Shown: in pieces, positions 24,442 to 33,600 of the stretch
Position numbering within the stretch: the stretch's first letter is position 1
How the letters are laid out: each line of letters opens with the position of its first letter
Source: Desulfuromonadales bacterium
GTDB taxonomy: Bacteria > Desulfobacterota > Desulfuromonadia > Desulfuromonadales > BM103
Assembly: GCA_030145205.1 (NCBI GenBank)
Contig: JAQYVZ010000006.1
Coordinates: forward strand, 52,780 to 116,779
Direction: 5' to 3'
DNA: 64,000 nt
Translations under genes and position numbers: made by a program
Notes under the pieces: generated by a model
What the model was told of the DNA's origin: nothing
Databases searched by the model: none
The model's input: only the letters and a program-made list of their open reading frames with translations

Positions 24442-25281
24442 TTAAAGGGAGGTCCAGGCCTCGACAAGCTGTTCAAACAGGATTTGCGCACTCGTCTGGG
24501 AATTTCTGGCGCGTTCGAGAACGTCAGTGTGTCGCAACGTCTCTTCGGACAAACCGGCTGCCCGGTTGGCGATCAACCCGAGGCCGACCAGTTCGCAACC
24601 GAGGTAGCGGGCCATGATCGCCTCATGCACCATTGACATAGAGACCAGATCTGCACCCAGGGTCCCGAGCATACGAACTTCGGCAGGTGTCTCGTAGGAA
24701 GGCCCGGGCATAGCAGCCAAAACACCTGTATGCAGGCTGACGTCCTGCGAGACAAGCGCGTCGCACACGGTGTCGTAACAGGTGCGGTTATAGAGCGAGG
24801 AGAGGTCGACAAACAGGTCACCTGACAAGCCCCGCAAAGGGTTGTCACCCAGCAGGTTAATATGGTCTGACACCCAGACAAAATCGCCTGGGGCATAGGC
24901 AGGGTTAATACCCCCGGCAGCGCAGGTCAGCAGCAGCTTCCGACAACCGAGAGAAGACGCCAAACGAACCGGCAGACTCGCGTCGAAGGCCGAAAAACCC
25001 TGGTAGCAATGACTGCGTCCGGCGAAGCAGAGCAGACGCCGCCCGGCCAGTTCAACCAAGGTCAGCCGGCCGGCATGACCAGCCACCATCTGCTCCGGGA
25101 AACAGGCCCAGTCGCAATAGGGGAATTCCGCCAGGACACGACCTGAAGCGGCAAGATGACTCCAGCCGGACCCGAGGATAACAGCCAGATCGAAAGGGGT
25201 CCCGCCGGCAGCAGAGGCAACTGCTTTTTGCAGATTCGCCGCCGGGGTATCGGGTTCAAAGGCCCAGGATGGTACGGACAC
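24442..25281 (-). CDS. Purine nucleoside phosphorylase
   Basis: Phosphorolyses purine ribonucleosides to base and ribose-1-phosphate. The family landmarks of trimeric PNPs are visible: ILGSGWSHLA, GHAGRLTLVE, FAGRSHCYQG, TCAAGGINPAYAPGDF, SDHINLLGDNPL, and GPSYETPAEVRML with VSMSMVHEA. The frame opens at 25380, but that part overlaps the upstream gene. GTG 25281 gives 279 aa and has AAGGAG 10 nt upstream, so I use it; it overlaps the preceding receiver gene by 26 nt. It ends a series that starts with MTA phosphorylase, pointing to nucleoside salvage. Confidence 0.85.
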   Translation of the reverse strand: MSVPSWAFEPDTPAANLQKAVASAAGGTPFDLAVILGSGWSHLAASGRVLAEFPYCDWACFPEQMVAGHAGRLTLVELAGRRLLCFAGRSHCYQGFSAFDASLPVRLASSLGCRKLLLTCAAGGINPAYAPGDFVWVSDHINLLGDNPLRGLSGDLFVDLSSLYNRTCYDTVCDALVSQDVSLHTGVLAAMPGPSYETPAEVRMLGTLGADLVSMSMVHEAIMARYLGCELVGLGLIANRAAGLSEETLRHTDVLERARNSQTSAQILFEQLVEAWTSL

Positions 25282-25792
25282 GGTCCTGTAGCTCCTTGGG
25301 AGTAAACGATTTATTAAGAAACCCGTCAGCACCCAGCCGGCTGACGTCCGAAGCAACCTGCTCTCCCCGTTCCACACCACTCATCACAAGGATCTTCATC
25401 GCTCCGAAAGCAGCTTGGCCCTGAAGCTCGCGGAGCAGGTCATAGCCGTTCTTGCCGGGAATATTCAGATCAAGCAGCAGCAGGCGGGGATTCTTTTCCT
25501 GCAGCAATTCCCAGGCGACATTACCATCTTCTGCGAACAAGAGGTCAACCGGCAGCCCCTGCAGAATATCGCGGATCATTTCGCGGAAAAAACGGGCATC
25601 ATCCACAATCAGAATCTGAGGTCTGGAGGATTCTGACGACTCGACAACGCTTTGTGCTGTAGCCTGTTTTGCTTCGAGCGTCACGTCGAACAAAACCGCG
25701 CACCCTGGGCATTTAACCCGGGCCACCTGCTTAGAAGAGCGCTTGGGATCAATCTTGTATCGGGAATTGCACTGGGGGCAGACAATAATCAC
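25256..25792 (-). CDS. Zinc-ribbon plus receiver-domain protein
   Basis: About 178 residues. The first 35 carry an MJ0042-type zinc ribbon (CPQCNSRYKIDP ... VKCPGCAVLF, C-x2-C twice). Residues about 58-178 are a receiver domain with VDDARFF, phosphoacceptor in LLLLDLNIPG and the lysine in FLNKSFTP. I use GTG 25792 with GGGAG 10 nt upstream; the open frame to 25933 is out-of-gene sequence antisense to RodZ-like codons. It starts 5 nt after the RodZ-like stop. Such ribbon-receiver proteins are frequent in Desulfuromonadales; their role is unknown. Confidence 0.82.
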   Translation of the reverse strand: MIIVCPQCNSRYKIDPKRSSKQVARVKCPGCAVLFDVTLEAKQATAQSVVESSESSRPQILIVDDARFFREMIRDILQGLPVDLLFAEDGNVAWELLQEKNPRLLLLDLNIPGKNGYDLLRELQGQAAFGAMKILVMSGVERGEQVASDVSRLGADGFLNKSFTPKELQDRVRTILGL

Positions 25793-25797
25793 GGGCG

Positions 25798-26640
25798 TCA
25801 ATCTCCCTGGGCCTCGGCAGCCGCCATCTTCAGGTGGCGATTCCCCGCAACAACATATTCCTTGCCGTCGATCAGCAGACGCACTTTGCCGTCGACATCC
25901 AGGGCGAGATCTATCTTCTGCTGGACACGCCAACTCAGGGAAAGCCCTGGCTTGGCAACATAGTCCCGGCGGCGCCCCTCATCAACAGCGACCTGAAAGC
26001 GGCCGTGGCCCGCAACGACAACCTTGACCGTGCCACCTCCCGGAGGCAGGCTCGGAGATGCCTCGACGATCTTCTGATCAACGGGCTCAGCCTCGGCAGC
26101 CTCTTCCGTAGCAGGCACGTTGTCGGCAGGCTCAGACACGGGGACACCCGCCTGAGGCTCAGCTGTCTCGGCGACAGCCGGAGCAGCAACTTCTTTATCC
26201 GGAACCGCCACCTGCGGCGCCACGTCCGTTTTCGAACCCGAACCGCCCCATGTGACCAGTAGCCAAAGCACTCCGGCGCCAACCAACACCCCGAGCAGAA
26301 TCAACAGCAGCGGAACACGGGACTTTTTTTTCACCCCGAGAGGCGTGATTGTCTGCCGGACCGGGCGAAGGTTCAAGGCAGGGCGAGCGGCCTCATCCAG
26401 AGGCGGCGTCAACGCTTCAACCAGAGGCTCCGACGGAATCCCCAGCACGCGCGCGTAGTTTTGCAGAAATCCGATCACATAAACCTTGCCAGGCAGCTCG
26501 TCAAAACGCTCATCTTCAAGCGCCAGCAGGTAGGTTTTACGGATTCGGGTCTGTGCCGCCACCTCTTCCGGCGACAGCTTCAATTCCAGGCGGCGCTCGC
26601 GCAACCGGGGGCCAATTTGTCCAGTATCAATGTCAGTCAT
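25798..26640 (-). CDS. RodZ-like cytoskeletal membrane protein
   Basis: 280 residues with RodZ architecture: a cytoplasmic helix-turn-helix (about 8-75, RLRERRLELKLSPEEVAAQT and YVIGFLQNYARVLGI), one membrane segment (about 109-131, VPLLLILLGVLVGAGVLWLL), a Pro/Ala/Glu-rich periplasmic linker, and a C-terminal DUF4115 beta domain (about 200-280). RodZ links MreB to the cell-elongation machinery. It lies between a TPR lipoprotein and the zinc-ribbon regulator, with gaps of 5 nt on each side. Confidence 0.83.
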   Translation of the reverse strand: MTDIDTGQIGPRLRERRLELKLSPEEVAAQTRIRKTYLLALEDERFDELPGKVYVIGFLQNYARVLGIPSEPLVEALTPPLDEAARPALNLRPVRQTITPLGVKKKSRVPLLLILLGVLVGAGVLWLLVTWGGSGSKTDVAPQVAVPDKEVAAPAVAETAEPQAGVPVSEPADNVPATEEAAEAEPVDQKIVEASPSLPPGGGTVKVVVAGHGRFQVAVDEGRRRDYVAKPGLSLSWRVQQKIDLALDVDGKVRLLIDGKEYVVAGNRHLKMAAAEAQGD

Positions 26641-26645
26641 ATTCT

Positions 26646-27401
26646 CTACTGCAGGATATTCAGATAGTTTGTCGCGTGTTGGCCCTGCTCGCTATCAGGG
26701 TCCAGACGGCGAACTTCACGAAAGGCGGCCCTGGCTTCATCCAGTTGCTTGGTCTTGGCATAAGCGAGCGCCAGGCGGAAATGCCCATCGACAAAATCGG
26801 GCCTGAGCTTAACTGTCTTCGCAAACATTTTTGCCGCTTCTGCAGACCGGTCCTCGGCAAAGTAGAGCAGCCCCAGCTGATAGTAAGGCTGAAAATAGTT
26901 CGCGTTCATCCGGATCGCCCGCTTGTAATAGTCTGTTGCAGCAGCCGGATCGCCCAATTTGAGGGTGGCGACACCGAGACCGGTCCAGGCAACCGCAGCA
27001 TTATTAAACAACAAGTCATTCGCTGCGATACGGAACGCATCGGCGGCCTCCTGGTAACGCTCCATCGACAGGTAAAGAGCACCCAGGTTGTTGTGATACT
27101 GCGGCTTGCCACCACTCAGTTCCAGAGCCTTGAGGTAATGGTTTTCCGCCCGGTCGAAAGCCCCTTTGATCATATAGGTCTGGGCAAGACTTGAATGAAT
27201 GTCAACATTGCCGCTGTCAAGCTTTTCAGCCTGCTGGAACTCCTGCAGGGCCATGGTCGGGTTCCCCCCACTAAGATAGGAGGACCCCATCAGGAAATGG
27301 TAATTGGCATCGTTCCCGGAAGGAGACAACTTATCGACCGGAGCGCAGGCGAACAAACCAAAAGCGAGCAGGCCGATGAGAAGCAGATGAAACCATTTCA
27401 T
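26646..27401 (-). CDS. TPR-repeat lipoprotein (PilW/PilF-like)
   Basis: 251 residues with a lipoprotein signal peptide (lipobox LFAC, Cys at 19) and then about five tetratricopeptide repeats (for example LDSGNVDIHSSLAQTYMIKG, PQYHNNLGALYLSMERYQEA). This resembles the PilW/PilF pilotin-type lipoproteins of type IV pilus systems, though no pilus genes adjoin it. It probably sits in a membrane as a scaffold. It starts a short-spaced series with the RodZ-like gene. Confidence 0.75.
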   Translation of the reverse strand: MKWFHLLLIGLLAFGLFACAPVDKLSPSGNDANYHFLMGSSYLSGGNPTMALQEFQQAEKLDSGNVDIHSSLAQTYMIKGAFDRAENHYLKALELSGGKPQYHNNLGALYLSMERYQEAADAFRIAANDLLFNNAAVAWTGLGVATLKLGDPAAATDYYKRAIRMNANYFQPYYQLGLLYFAEDRSAEAAKMFAKTVKLRPDFVDGHFRLALAYAKTKQLDEARAAFREVRRLDPDSEQGQHATNYLNILQ

Positions 27402-27463
27402 AGATTTGCCTTCTACCTGAAACCGTCAACTCATCGCTAGCAGAGAGTTCACTGTTCCTGGCT

Positions 27464-28201
27464 CTAGAGAGAGGCCAGTATCCGCCCGACGTTCTCCTTG
27501 AACTGCAGGCGGCGTTTTTTCATTTCGGCGGGCGATGGTTGTTTCTTCCTGCTCGCCACACCGGGACGCCGGGTGCGCAGGTTTTCAACCGCGGCCAACA
27601 GTTCATCGACCCCCTCCGTCTCGTCAGGCGCAGCACTAACCGTACTGTCTGCAAGCGGGGCCTGCTTCGTCGGAGGAATCGTCTCCGTGTCTGCTACGGC
27701 CAGCGCTTCAGCTTTTTTAGACACATCTTCAGACTTATCCGCCCTCTTTGCCGCAGCCGACTTGGCTGGAGCCGATTTAGCGGACGCAGGCGGGGGCTCC
27801 ACAACAACAGCGTCAGCTTGCGCGCAGCCCAGGAACAGAGGCAGAGATTCCCACAACATGGCCCGATCCGAATCCTCCATCAATTCAACATCGAGATCAG
27901 AAAGCAGGAAGCCCATCGATTCAACGAAATTCAATCCCTGATCCAGCAAACCGTCCGCCTTTGACGGACTGGTTTCAAGTGGTTCACTGTGATAAAAAGC
28001 CAGTTTTTCGCTCCGCTGGAGATGGAAAACCGCGAAGGTCGCGACTGACTTCCCCGCCTGATACTGGCAAAGGTAAGCACTCGCCTCCTGGGATGGAAAT
28101 CCGGGCAAAGCCATCTGCACATCACGCATTGACCGGAAAAGTTTCAGCAGTTTCGACGCGTCAACATCCAGTTTTTCGAAGGTATCATCCAAAATGAACA
28201 T
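27464..28201 (-). CDS. Hypothetical protein with disordered linker
   Basis: I do not recognise this 245-residue protein. Residues 1-115 look folded (DDTFEKLDVDASKLLKLFRS ... LQRSEKLAFYHSEP ... LLDQGLNFVESMGFLLSDLD). Residues about 125-205 are Ala/Pro/Lys-rich and probably disordered. The last 35 are basic (RRPGVASRKKQPSPAEMKKR). GCGGAGG lies 5 nt before the ATG. It begins 12 nt after the PfkB kinase stop, so it is likely co-transcribed. No signal peptide. Confidence 0.65.
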   Translation of the reverse strand: MFILDDTFEKLDVDASKLLKLFRSMRDVQMALPGFPSQEASAYLCQYQAGKSVATFAVFHLQRSEKLAFYHSEPLETSPSKADGLLDQGLNFVESMGFLLSDLDVELMEDSDRAMLWESLPLFLGCAQADAVVVEPPPASAKSAPAKSAAAKRADKSEDVSKKAEALAVADTETIPPTKQAPLADSTVSAAPDETEGVDELLAAVENLRTRRPGVASRKKQPSPAEMKKRRLQFKENVGRILASL

Positions 28202-28213
28202 GCCGGCCTCCGC

Positions 28214-29125
28214 TTAATCCAATCCGCCGAAATCAGTCAATGCCTGAAATTTACGGAATCTGTCTTCAATCTCTTCCCAACACAGCGAACGCAACCGATC
28301 GAGGCTGAAATCCTCAACGGTAAATGACGCCATGACGCTGCCAAACACCGTCGCCTTGCGAACCGCCTCGTCCGACAGGTTGTTGGTTGCCGCCAAATAC
28401 CCCATGAATCCGCCAGCGAACGTATCGCCTGCACCGGTCGGATCGAACACCTCTTCCAAGGGATAGGCCGGCGCCGAAAAGATCGAATGCTCGCCAAAGA
28501 CCAGCACGCCGTACTCACCCCGCTTCACCACCAGGGTTTTCGGGCCATGAGCCAGGATCATCCGGGCCGCCTTGACCAGGTTCGCCTCATCTGCCAGTTG
28601 TCGAACTTCCGCTTCATTGATGATCAGAATATCGACGTGTCCCAGGGTGTTAATCAGGGCCTCCCGTTTCCCGTCGATCCAGAAATTCATTGTATCACAG
28701 GCAATCAGGCGCGGCTTATCTACCTGCTTGAGCACTTCGAGCTGCAGTTCCGGGTCGATGTTCGCAAGGAACACGAAAGGGCTGTCGTGGTAGCCCTCCG
28801 GAACCTCCGGATGGAAGGTCTCAAAGACATTCAGATGGGTTTCGAGTGTGTGTGCTTCATTGAGGTCGTAGCCGTAGCGGCCCTTCCAGCGGAAGGTCTC
28901 CCCGGGGCGGGTCTGCAGTCCGGAAAGGTCGATATTACGATCGCCAAGGAACTGCCGATGCTCGGTAGGAAAGTCCTCACCGACGACAGCCACCAGTTTG
29001 ACGGCTGCAAAATAGCTGGCTGCTGTCGAAAAATAAGTCGCCGAACCGCCCAACACCCCCTCCTTCCGACCAAAAGGGGTTTCGACGGAATCGAGGGCGA
29101 CAGAACCGATAACAAGAATATCCAT
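28214..29125 (-). CDS. PfkB/ribokinase-family sugar or nucleoside kinase
   Basis: 303-residue kinase of the PfkB family. Seen are the N-terminal ILVIGSVALDSVETPFG with LGGSATYFS (substrate region) and the C-terminal catalytic signature DPTGAGDTFAGGFMGY, with D of GAGD as the base. ATG 29125 has TGAGG 5 nt upstream; the open frame to 29227 is longer than the family. Its position between MTA phosphorylase and purine nucleoside phosphorylase suggests a nucleoside or a salvage sugar as substrate, but this is inference. Confidence 0.85.
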   Translation of the reverse strand: MDILVIGSVALDSVETPFGRKEGVLGGSATYFSTAASYFAAVKLVAVVGEDFPTEHRQFLGDRNIDLSGLQTRPGETFRWKGRYGYDLNEAHTLETHLNVFETFHPEVPEGYHDSPFVFLANIDPELQLEVLKQVDKPRLIACDTMNFWIDGKREALINTLGHVDILIINEAEVRQLADEANLVKAARMILAHGPKTLVVKRGEYGVLVFGEHSIFSAPAYPLEEVFDPTGAGDTFAGGFMGYLAATNNLSDEAVRKATVFGSVMASFTVEDFSLDRLRSLCWEEIEDRFRKFQALTDFGGLD

Positions 29126-29341
29126 GAAGGCCTCAACCTGCCGACCAGAATGACGATTTTTGTCAAACTGGCGGGTCAGACAACGCAAAGGTTGACGCCG
29201 TACTCCGGTCAAAAAACGATCCGGCACCGCACAAGGGGCACCCGGATCGGGGCATCATCGCGGAACAGCTTGGCAGGTCAACAACTTGCAGAGCATTAAT
29301 AACGTGTCGTACTTTCTGGCATTTAACCAGAGATACCAGGA

Positions 29342-30208
29342 TTATGCAAGATAACGACCAATCAGAAGGTCCAGTTTCTCCCTGGTTTCTGCGGGAATAT
29401 GGGCCGGGTCAGTCATGATCGCATACTGCAGTGCACTGCCGCAGCCACAAACCCGCTCTTTTGCCAACTGGCCCACCACTTGCTTGATGATGTTGCGGGC
29501 CATGGCAACGTTCTGCTTGATCACGGTCAGCACGGCCTCTACCGACACATCCTCGTGTCCTTCATACCAGCAGTCATAATCGGTCGCCAGCGCCACGGTG
29601 CCGTAACAGATCTCAGCTTCGCGCGCCAGACGGGCTTCTGGCAGGTTCGTCATGCCGATCACGTCAACGCCCCAGCTGCGGAAGACATTGGATTCCGCCC
29701 GGGTCGAGAAGTTCGGGCCCTCGATGCAGACATAGGTGCCGCCCTGATGAACGGTCGCCCCGGCGGTACGGGCCGCGTCTGCCAGCTGGTGGGTCAGGTC
29801 ATGACAGACCGGGTCGGCAAACTGAACATGGCCGACCACACCCTCACCGAAAAAGGTCGACGCCCGTTTCCCCTGGGTCCGGTCAAAGAACTGATCGGGG
29901 ATCACAATATGCCCGGGCACGATCTCCTCTTTCATGCTGCCGACCGCAGATACCGAAATGATCCGTTCTACCCCGAGCTTTTTCATCCCGTAAATGTTGG
30001 CCCGATAGGGCACCTCGGAAGGCAGCAGCCGGTGACCACGGCCATGCCGCGGCAGAAACACCATGCGCACCCCGTCGAGCATTCCTGTGATAAAAACATC
30101 ACTCGGGGCACCGAAAGGCGTCTCCAAACTCACTTCCTCAATGTCGGTCAACCCCTCAATCTCGTAAAGACCACTGCCGCCAATCACACCTACTGCAGGC
30201 TGCTGCAT
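29342..30208 (-). CDS. mtnP: S-methyl-5'-thioadenosine phosphorylase
   Basis: Cleaves methylthioadenosine to adenine and methylthioribose-1-phosphate in methionine/polyamine salvage. The 288-residue protein shows GVIGGSGLYEIEG, LPRHGRGHRLLPSEVPYRAN, VSAVGSMKEE, CIEGPNFSTRAES and MTNLPEARLAREAEICY, all typical of the MTAP branch. ATG 30208 has AAGGAGA 5 nt upstream; a longer frame to 30250 lacks one. It is first in the leftward salvage series and is preceded by a family B repeat. Confidence 0.92.
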   Translation of the reverse strand: MQQPAVGVIGGSGLYEIEGLTDIEEVSLETPFGAPSDVFITGMLDGVRMVFLPRHGRGHRLLPSEVPYRANIYGMKKLGVERIISVSAVGSMKEEIVPGHIVIPDQFFDRTQGKRASTFFGEGVVGHVQFADPVCHDLTHQLADAARTAGATVHQGGTYVCIEGPNFSTRAESNVFRSWGVDVIGMTNLPEARLAREAEICYGTVALATDYDCWYEGHEDVSVEAVLTVIKQNVAMARNIIKQVVGQLAKERVCGCGSALQYAIMTDPAHIPAETREKLDLLIGRYLA

Positions 30209-30319
30209 AAAAACTCTCCTTAAGCACATGGTTACGCGTAACGCGAACAATCAATCTGTTTTTGCCGCGATCAAAATCTATCAAGATCTATGGTTTAACC
30301 AATAATCAAAAGCGTTATT

Positions 30320-30461
30320 GGCCGCGGATGCACGCTGATTTTCGCAGATAAACCCTAATCAAAACCTTAAAGCCTATTCGTTTTGTTTAAAGGCTTTAAA
30401 CCCAAAGCATTTGTTTTTTGGTTTTGCATCATCAGCGTAAATCAGCGTGCATCCGCGGCTA
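30320..30461. repeat. Family B hairpin repeat, copy 1
   Basis: Outer arms GCCGCGGATGCACGCTGATT (left) and AATCAGCGTGCATCCGCGGC (right) are exact reverse complements, extending imperfectly to about 33 bp. A central palindrome TTTAAAGGCTTTAAA lies near 30389-30403. It occupies most of the 308-nt gap between rlmN and mtnP; nothing else is seen in that gap. Confidence 0.85.
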
Positions 30462-30516
30462 TTTTGCTTTTGACTTTACAGATTTTCACAGATTTTGATC
30501 GCGGCTATTTACGCTT

Positions 30517-31545
30517 TCAAGTCTGTTTCCCTTTAAGCTGCCCACACGCCGCCGAAATATCCCGACCTTTGCTCGCCCGGCGGATGGCGACAATCTTACG
30601 ATTCAGCAGGTACGACTGAAACGCAGAGATGGACTCCTCCGGGGGTGTCTTGAACGAAGAGCCCGCGTGTTCGTTATAGGCGATCAGGTTAACCTTCGCC
30701 TTAATGCCATGCAGCAGGTTCACCAGCCGCTTCGCGTCGGCCAGACTGTCATTGACTCCGGCGATCAGAATGTACTCAAAAGTAACGCGCTCACGCGACT
30801 GCAGGGGGTAATCACGACAGGCCGCCATCAACTCCTTCAGAGGATAGCGCCGGTTGATCGGCATAAGTTCGTCACGCACGGTGTCGGTGGTGGCGTTCAG
30901 CGACACCGCCAGGCCAACCCGGATGCGCCGTCCGAGTTCCTGCATTTCCGGCACCAGACCACAGGTCGACAGGGTCACCTTGCGGGCGCCGTAACGGCAG
31001 CCGTTGTCGTCGTACAAAATCTCCAGGGCGGTCACCACGTTCTCGAGGTTATGCAGAGGCTCACCCATCCCCATCAGGACGATGTTGTCCACCTCGTGCT
31101 CACGCCGCACGGCGCAGACCTGGTTGACAATTTCGGCCGGCGTCAGGTTGCGCTCCAAGCCGAAGGTTCCGGTCAGGCAGAATGCACACTGCATGGCGCA
31201 GCCGGCCTGGGTCGATACGCACAAAGTGCTGCGACCGCTCTCCATCGGAATCAGCACCGTTTCCACGCCCTGCCCGTCCGCCATGCGGAACAGAAATTTT
31301 TGCGTTCCGTCCTGACTGACCTCAACGACTTCCGGTTGAAACTCCGAGATCATGGATTGCGCTGCCAACGTATTACGTAAGTCCTTGGAAAGGTCTGTCA
31401 TCTCAGCAAAATCGACGACACCACGCTGGTAGATCCAGCGAAACAACTGACCCGCATGGAAGGGTTTATGTCCCATCTGCACAAGCAGGTCGGCAAGCTG
31501 TTTACAGTTGAGGTTTTTAAGATCAATCGGTTCTGAAATGGTCAT
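30517..31545 (-). CDS. rlmN: 23S rRNA/tRNA (adenine-C2) methyltransferase RlmN
   Basis: Radical SAM enzyme methylating A2503 of 23S rRNA and A37 of some tRNAs. The 342-residue protein has the cluster motif CAMQCAFC (about residues 113-120), LMGMGEPLHN, STCGLVP, and the C-terminal catalytic Cys in ISAACGQL. It is complete. It follows ndk on the same strand, with a terminator between them, and is likely its own unit. Confidence 0.95.
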   Translation of the reverse strand: MTISEPIDLKNLNCKQLADLLVQMGHKPFHAGQLFRWIYQRGVVDFAEMTDLSKDLRNTLAAQSMISEFQPEVVEVSQDGTQKFLFRMADGQGVETVLIPMESGRSTLCVSTQAGCAMQCAFCLTGTFGLERNLTPAEIVNQVCAVRREHEVDNIVLMGMGEPLHNLENVVTALEILYDDNGCRYGARKVTLSTCGLVPEMQELGRRIRVGLAVSLNATTDTVRDELMPINRRYPLKELMAACRDYPLQSRERVTFEYILIAGVNDSLADAKRLVNLLHGIKAKVNLIAYNEHAGSSFKTPPEESISAFQSYLLNRKIVAIRRASKGRDISAACGQLKGKQT

Positions 31546-31698
31546 TTTAAAAACGATGTCTGTGCGGGCAGATGAAGAATATTATTGTGAATTTGGAATT
31601 GTAGCTGAGCTGAATGGTTGAGACAAGGATTGACTGCTTTTCTTTTTTCTTTCGTCTGCATAGCCGCGCCCGGCGTTCCATGCGCATTTTTCACCCAC

Positions 31699-31730
31699 AA
31701 AAAAACCCGGAGTCACCTCCAGGTTTTTTT
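31699..31730. terminator. Terminator downstream of ndk
   Basis: Stem A7-CC.GGAG / CTCC.GG-T7 with TCAC loop, one mismatch. The T7 run on either strand makes it effective in both directions; leftward it ends ndk. Confidence 0.85.
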
Positions 31731-31756
31731 GTTTAAGAGATGTCTATCTCGTCAGC

Positions 31757-32170
31757 TTAAAGCAGCTCCAGCCCGGAGAAGAAATAAGAGATCTCGAAGG
31801 CTGCCGTTTCCGGAGCATCGGAACCATGCGTGGCGTTCTCACCGATGTTCGAGCCGAATTCCTTACGCAGGGTGCCTTCTTCCGCCTCGGCCGGGTTGGT
31901 GGCGCCCATCAGGTCACGCCACTTCTTGATGGCACCTTCCGCTTCAAGAACCATAACCACACAGGGGGCGCTGCTCATGAAGTCGGTCAGCTCACCGAAG
32001 AAAGGACGTTCCTTGTGAACATAGTAGAAACCTTCGGCTTCCACTTTACCAAGATAGAGTTTTTTCAGGCCGACGACCTTGAAGCCTTCAGCATAAATAC
32101 GGGCCAGGATTTTGCCGGCGTTGCCGGCGGCGAATGCGTCCGGCTTGATGATTGCAAATGTGCGTTCCAT
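31757..32170 (-). CDS. ndk: Nucleoside diphosphate kinase
   Basis: Transfers the gamma-phosphate between nucleoside triphosphates and diphosphates through a phosphohistidine. The 137-residue protein has [12 protein letters not shown] at the start and the catalytic His115 in [10 protein letters not shown] 32170 has GGAGG 6 nt upstream; the open frame continues to 32422, but the extra sequence is non-coding leader. A promoter is found at 32214-32242 and a terminator follows. Confidence 0.96.
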   Translation of the reverse strand: MERTFAIIKPDAFAAGNAGKILARIYAEGFKVVGLKKLYLGKVEAEGFYYVHKERPFFGELTDFMSSAPCVVMVLEAEGAIKKWRDLMGATNPAEAEEGTLRKEFGSNIGENATHGSDAPETAAFEISYFFSGLELL

Positions 32171-32213
32171 GTTTATCCTCCATAAAGGTTGAGTGTCATT
32201 TTGAAACCCAGCG

Positions 32214-32242
32214 CTTTTATCATCCTGGGTTGCGATTGTCAA
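32214..32242 (-). promoter_or_regulatory. Sigma-70 promoter of ndk
   Basis: TTGACA (32242-32237), a 17-nt spacer and TAAAAG (32219-32214) on the minus strand, about 45 nt before the ndk ATG. The rest of the 345-nt gap to the glycosyltransferase (32243-32515) shows nothing recognisable. Confidence 0.55.
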
Positions 32243-32515
32243 GTTCGTTGAGTGCGTTGTCTCCCGCCACAGTGCACCCACTGAAAACTTGCCAGAAGCA
32301 AGGACCGGGGAAAGCAAGTCAGACGCTCCGGAAGGATTTACATTTGACAGTTCAATCTCCATCACGTAACACTTAAACAAGGACTTTAATGAATTGATGG
32401 TTCGACCTGTGCGAGAGAACAACCTGCTTCACGGCTGACCAGACGGTTGCCACCTGTCTCGTCCTCAACTGGACCTTTCTTTGTAATTACTGCTGGACAC
32501 TCAGGGAGTCTTGCC

Positions 32516-33514
32516 TTGCCAGAGAAAACCTTCACGCTTTCCGTAGTCGTGCCCGCCTACAATGAAGGGCCCGTCCTGCCAGAATTTCACCGGCGGCTCT
32601 CTGCCGTCATGGATGCCATGCCATGCGCCTGGGAAGTTCTGTATGTCAACGACGGCAGCACGGACGACACCCTGGAGGTCCTTTACCAGTTGCGCGAACA
32701 ACACGTTGCCATCATTGACCTCAGTCGCAATTTTGGCAAAGAGGTTGCGCTGACTGCCGGCTTGGACCATACCAAGGGTGATGCGGTCGTCGTCATCGAT
32801 GCCGATTTACAGGACCCCCCTGAAGTCATCCCAGAGCTGATCGAAAAATGGCAAGAAGGCTATGACATTGTCTATGCCCGTCGAAAGGCCCGCGACGGCG
32901 AGACTTTTTTCAAAAAGCTTTCTGCAAAAAGTTTCTATCGCGTTATTCAGAGCGTCAGCCGGGTAAAAATACCGGCCGACACCGGAGATTTCCGTCTACT
33001 GAGCCGACGTGCTGTAAATGCCTTGAGCAGACTCCGAGAACAACACCGCTTTATGAAGGGGCTTTTTGCATGGATCGGCTATCCTCAGACCGCCGTCTAT
33101 TATCACAGGGAACCGCGCTTCGCCGGACAGAGCAAGTGGAATTATTGGCTACTCTGGAATTTTGCCCTGGAAGGGATTACATCGTTTTCTACCATACCGC
33201 TTAAAATGGCGACCTACGCTGGGCTATGCACTGCACTGGGGGCCTTCAGTTACGCCCTGTTTGTTATCTACAAAACTATTGCCTATGGGGACCCCGTTCA
33301 GGGATATCCCTCGTTAATGGTCGTGATTCTCTTTCTGGGAGGCGTACAGCTCATGGCGACCGGTATCATCGGCGAGTACCTTGGCCGCATGTTCAATGAA
33401 ACCAAGCGAAGACCGCTCTATTTTATCCAGAAGTTTGAATCATCACATTTGCATGCGGCTGAAGACCAGTTCCAGCCTTCTGCCGATCAAGCTTCACAAG
33501 AGAGGACTGTTTAA
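32516..33514 (+). CDS. Family 2 glycosyltransferase (GtrB/polyprenyl-phosphate type)
   Basis: 332-residue enzyme of the DPM1/GtrB kind, loading a sugar onto a polyprenyl phosphate at the inner membrane. The GT-A domain has SVVVPAYNEGPVLP, NDGSTDDT and the metal site DADLQDPPE. Two membrane helices near the C-terminus (MATYAGLCTALGAFSYALFV and SLMVVILFLGGVQLMATGII) are typical of the subgroup. I use TTG 32516, with AGGGAG about 8 nt upstream; an earlier TTG at 32447 has none. It probably supplies surface glycans, but no flippase or acceptor gene is adjacent. Confidence 0.82.
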   Translation: MPEKTFTLSVVVPAYNEGPVLPEFHRRLSAVMDAMPCAWEVLYVNDGSTDDTLEVLYQLREQHVAIIDLSRNFGKEVALTAGLDHTKGDAVVVIDADLQDPPEVIPELIEKWQEGYDIVYARRKARDGETFFKKLSAKSFYRVIQSVSRVKIPADTGDFRLLSRRAVNALSRLREQHRFMKGLFAWIGYPQTAVYYHREPRFAGQSKWNYWLLWNFALEGITSFSTIPLKMATYAGLCTALGAFSYALFVIYKTIAYGDPVQGYPSLMVVILFLGGVQLMATGIIGEYLGRMFNETKRRPLYFIQKFESSHLHAAEDQFQPSADQASQERTV

Positions 33515-33549
33515 ACGTAGACCCGACAGAGGTCTTATTTACGCAGAAC

Positions 33550-33582
33550 AAAAAAGGCCGGGCGTTAAGCCCGGCCTTTTTT
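33550..33582. terminator. Bidirectional terminator between glycosyltransferase and glnA
   Basis: 14-bp perfect stem A6-GGCCGGGC / GCCCGGCC-T6 with a 5-nt loop, between convergent genes. Confidence 0.9.
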
Positions 33583-33600
33583 GTTCAACAGTATAATTGC

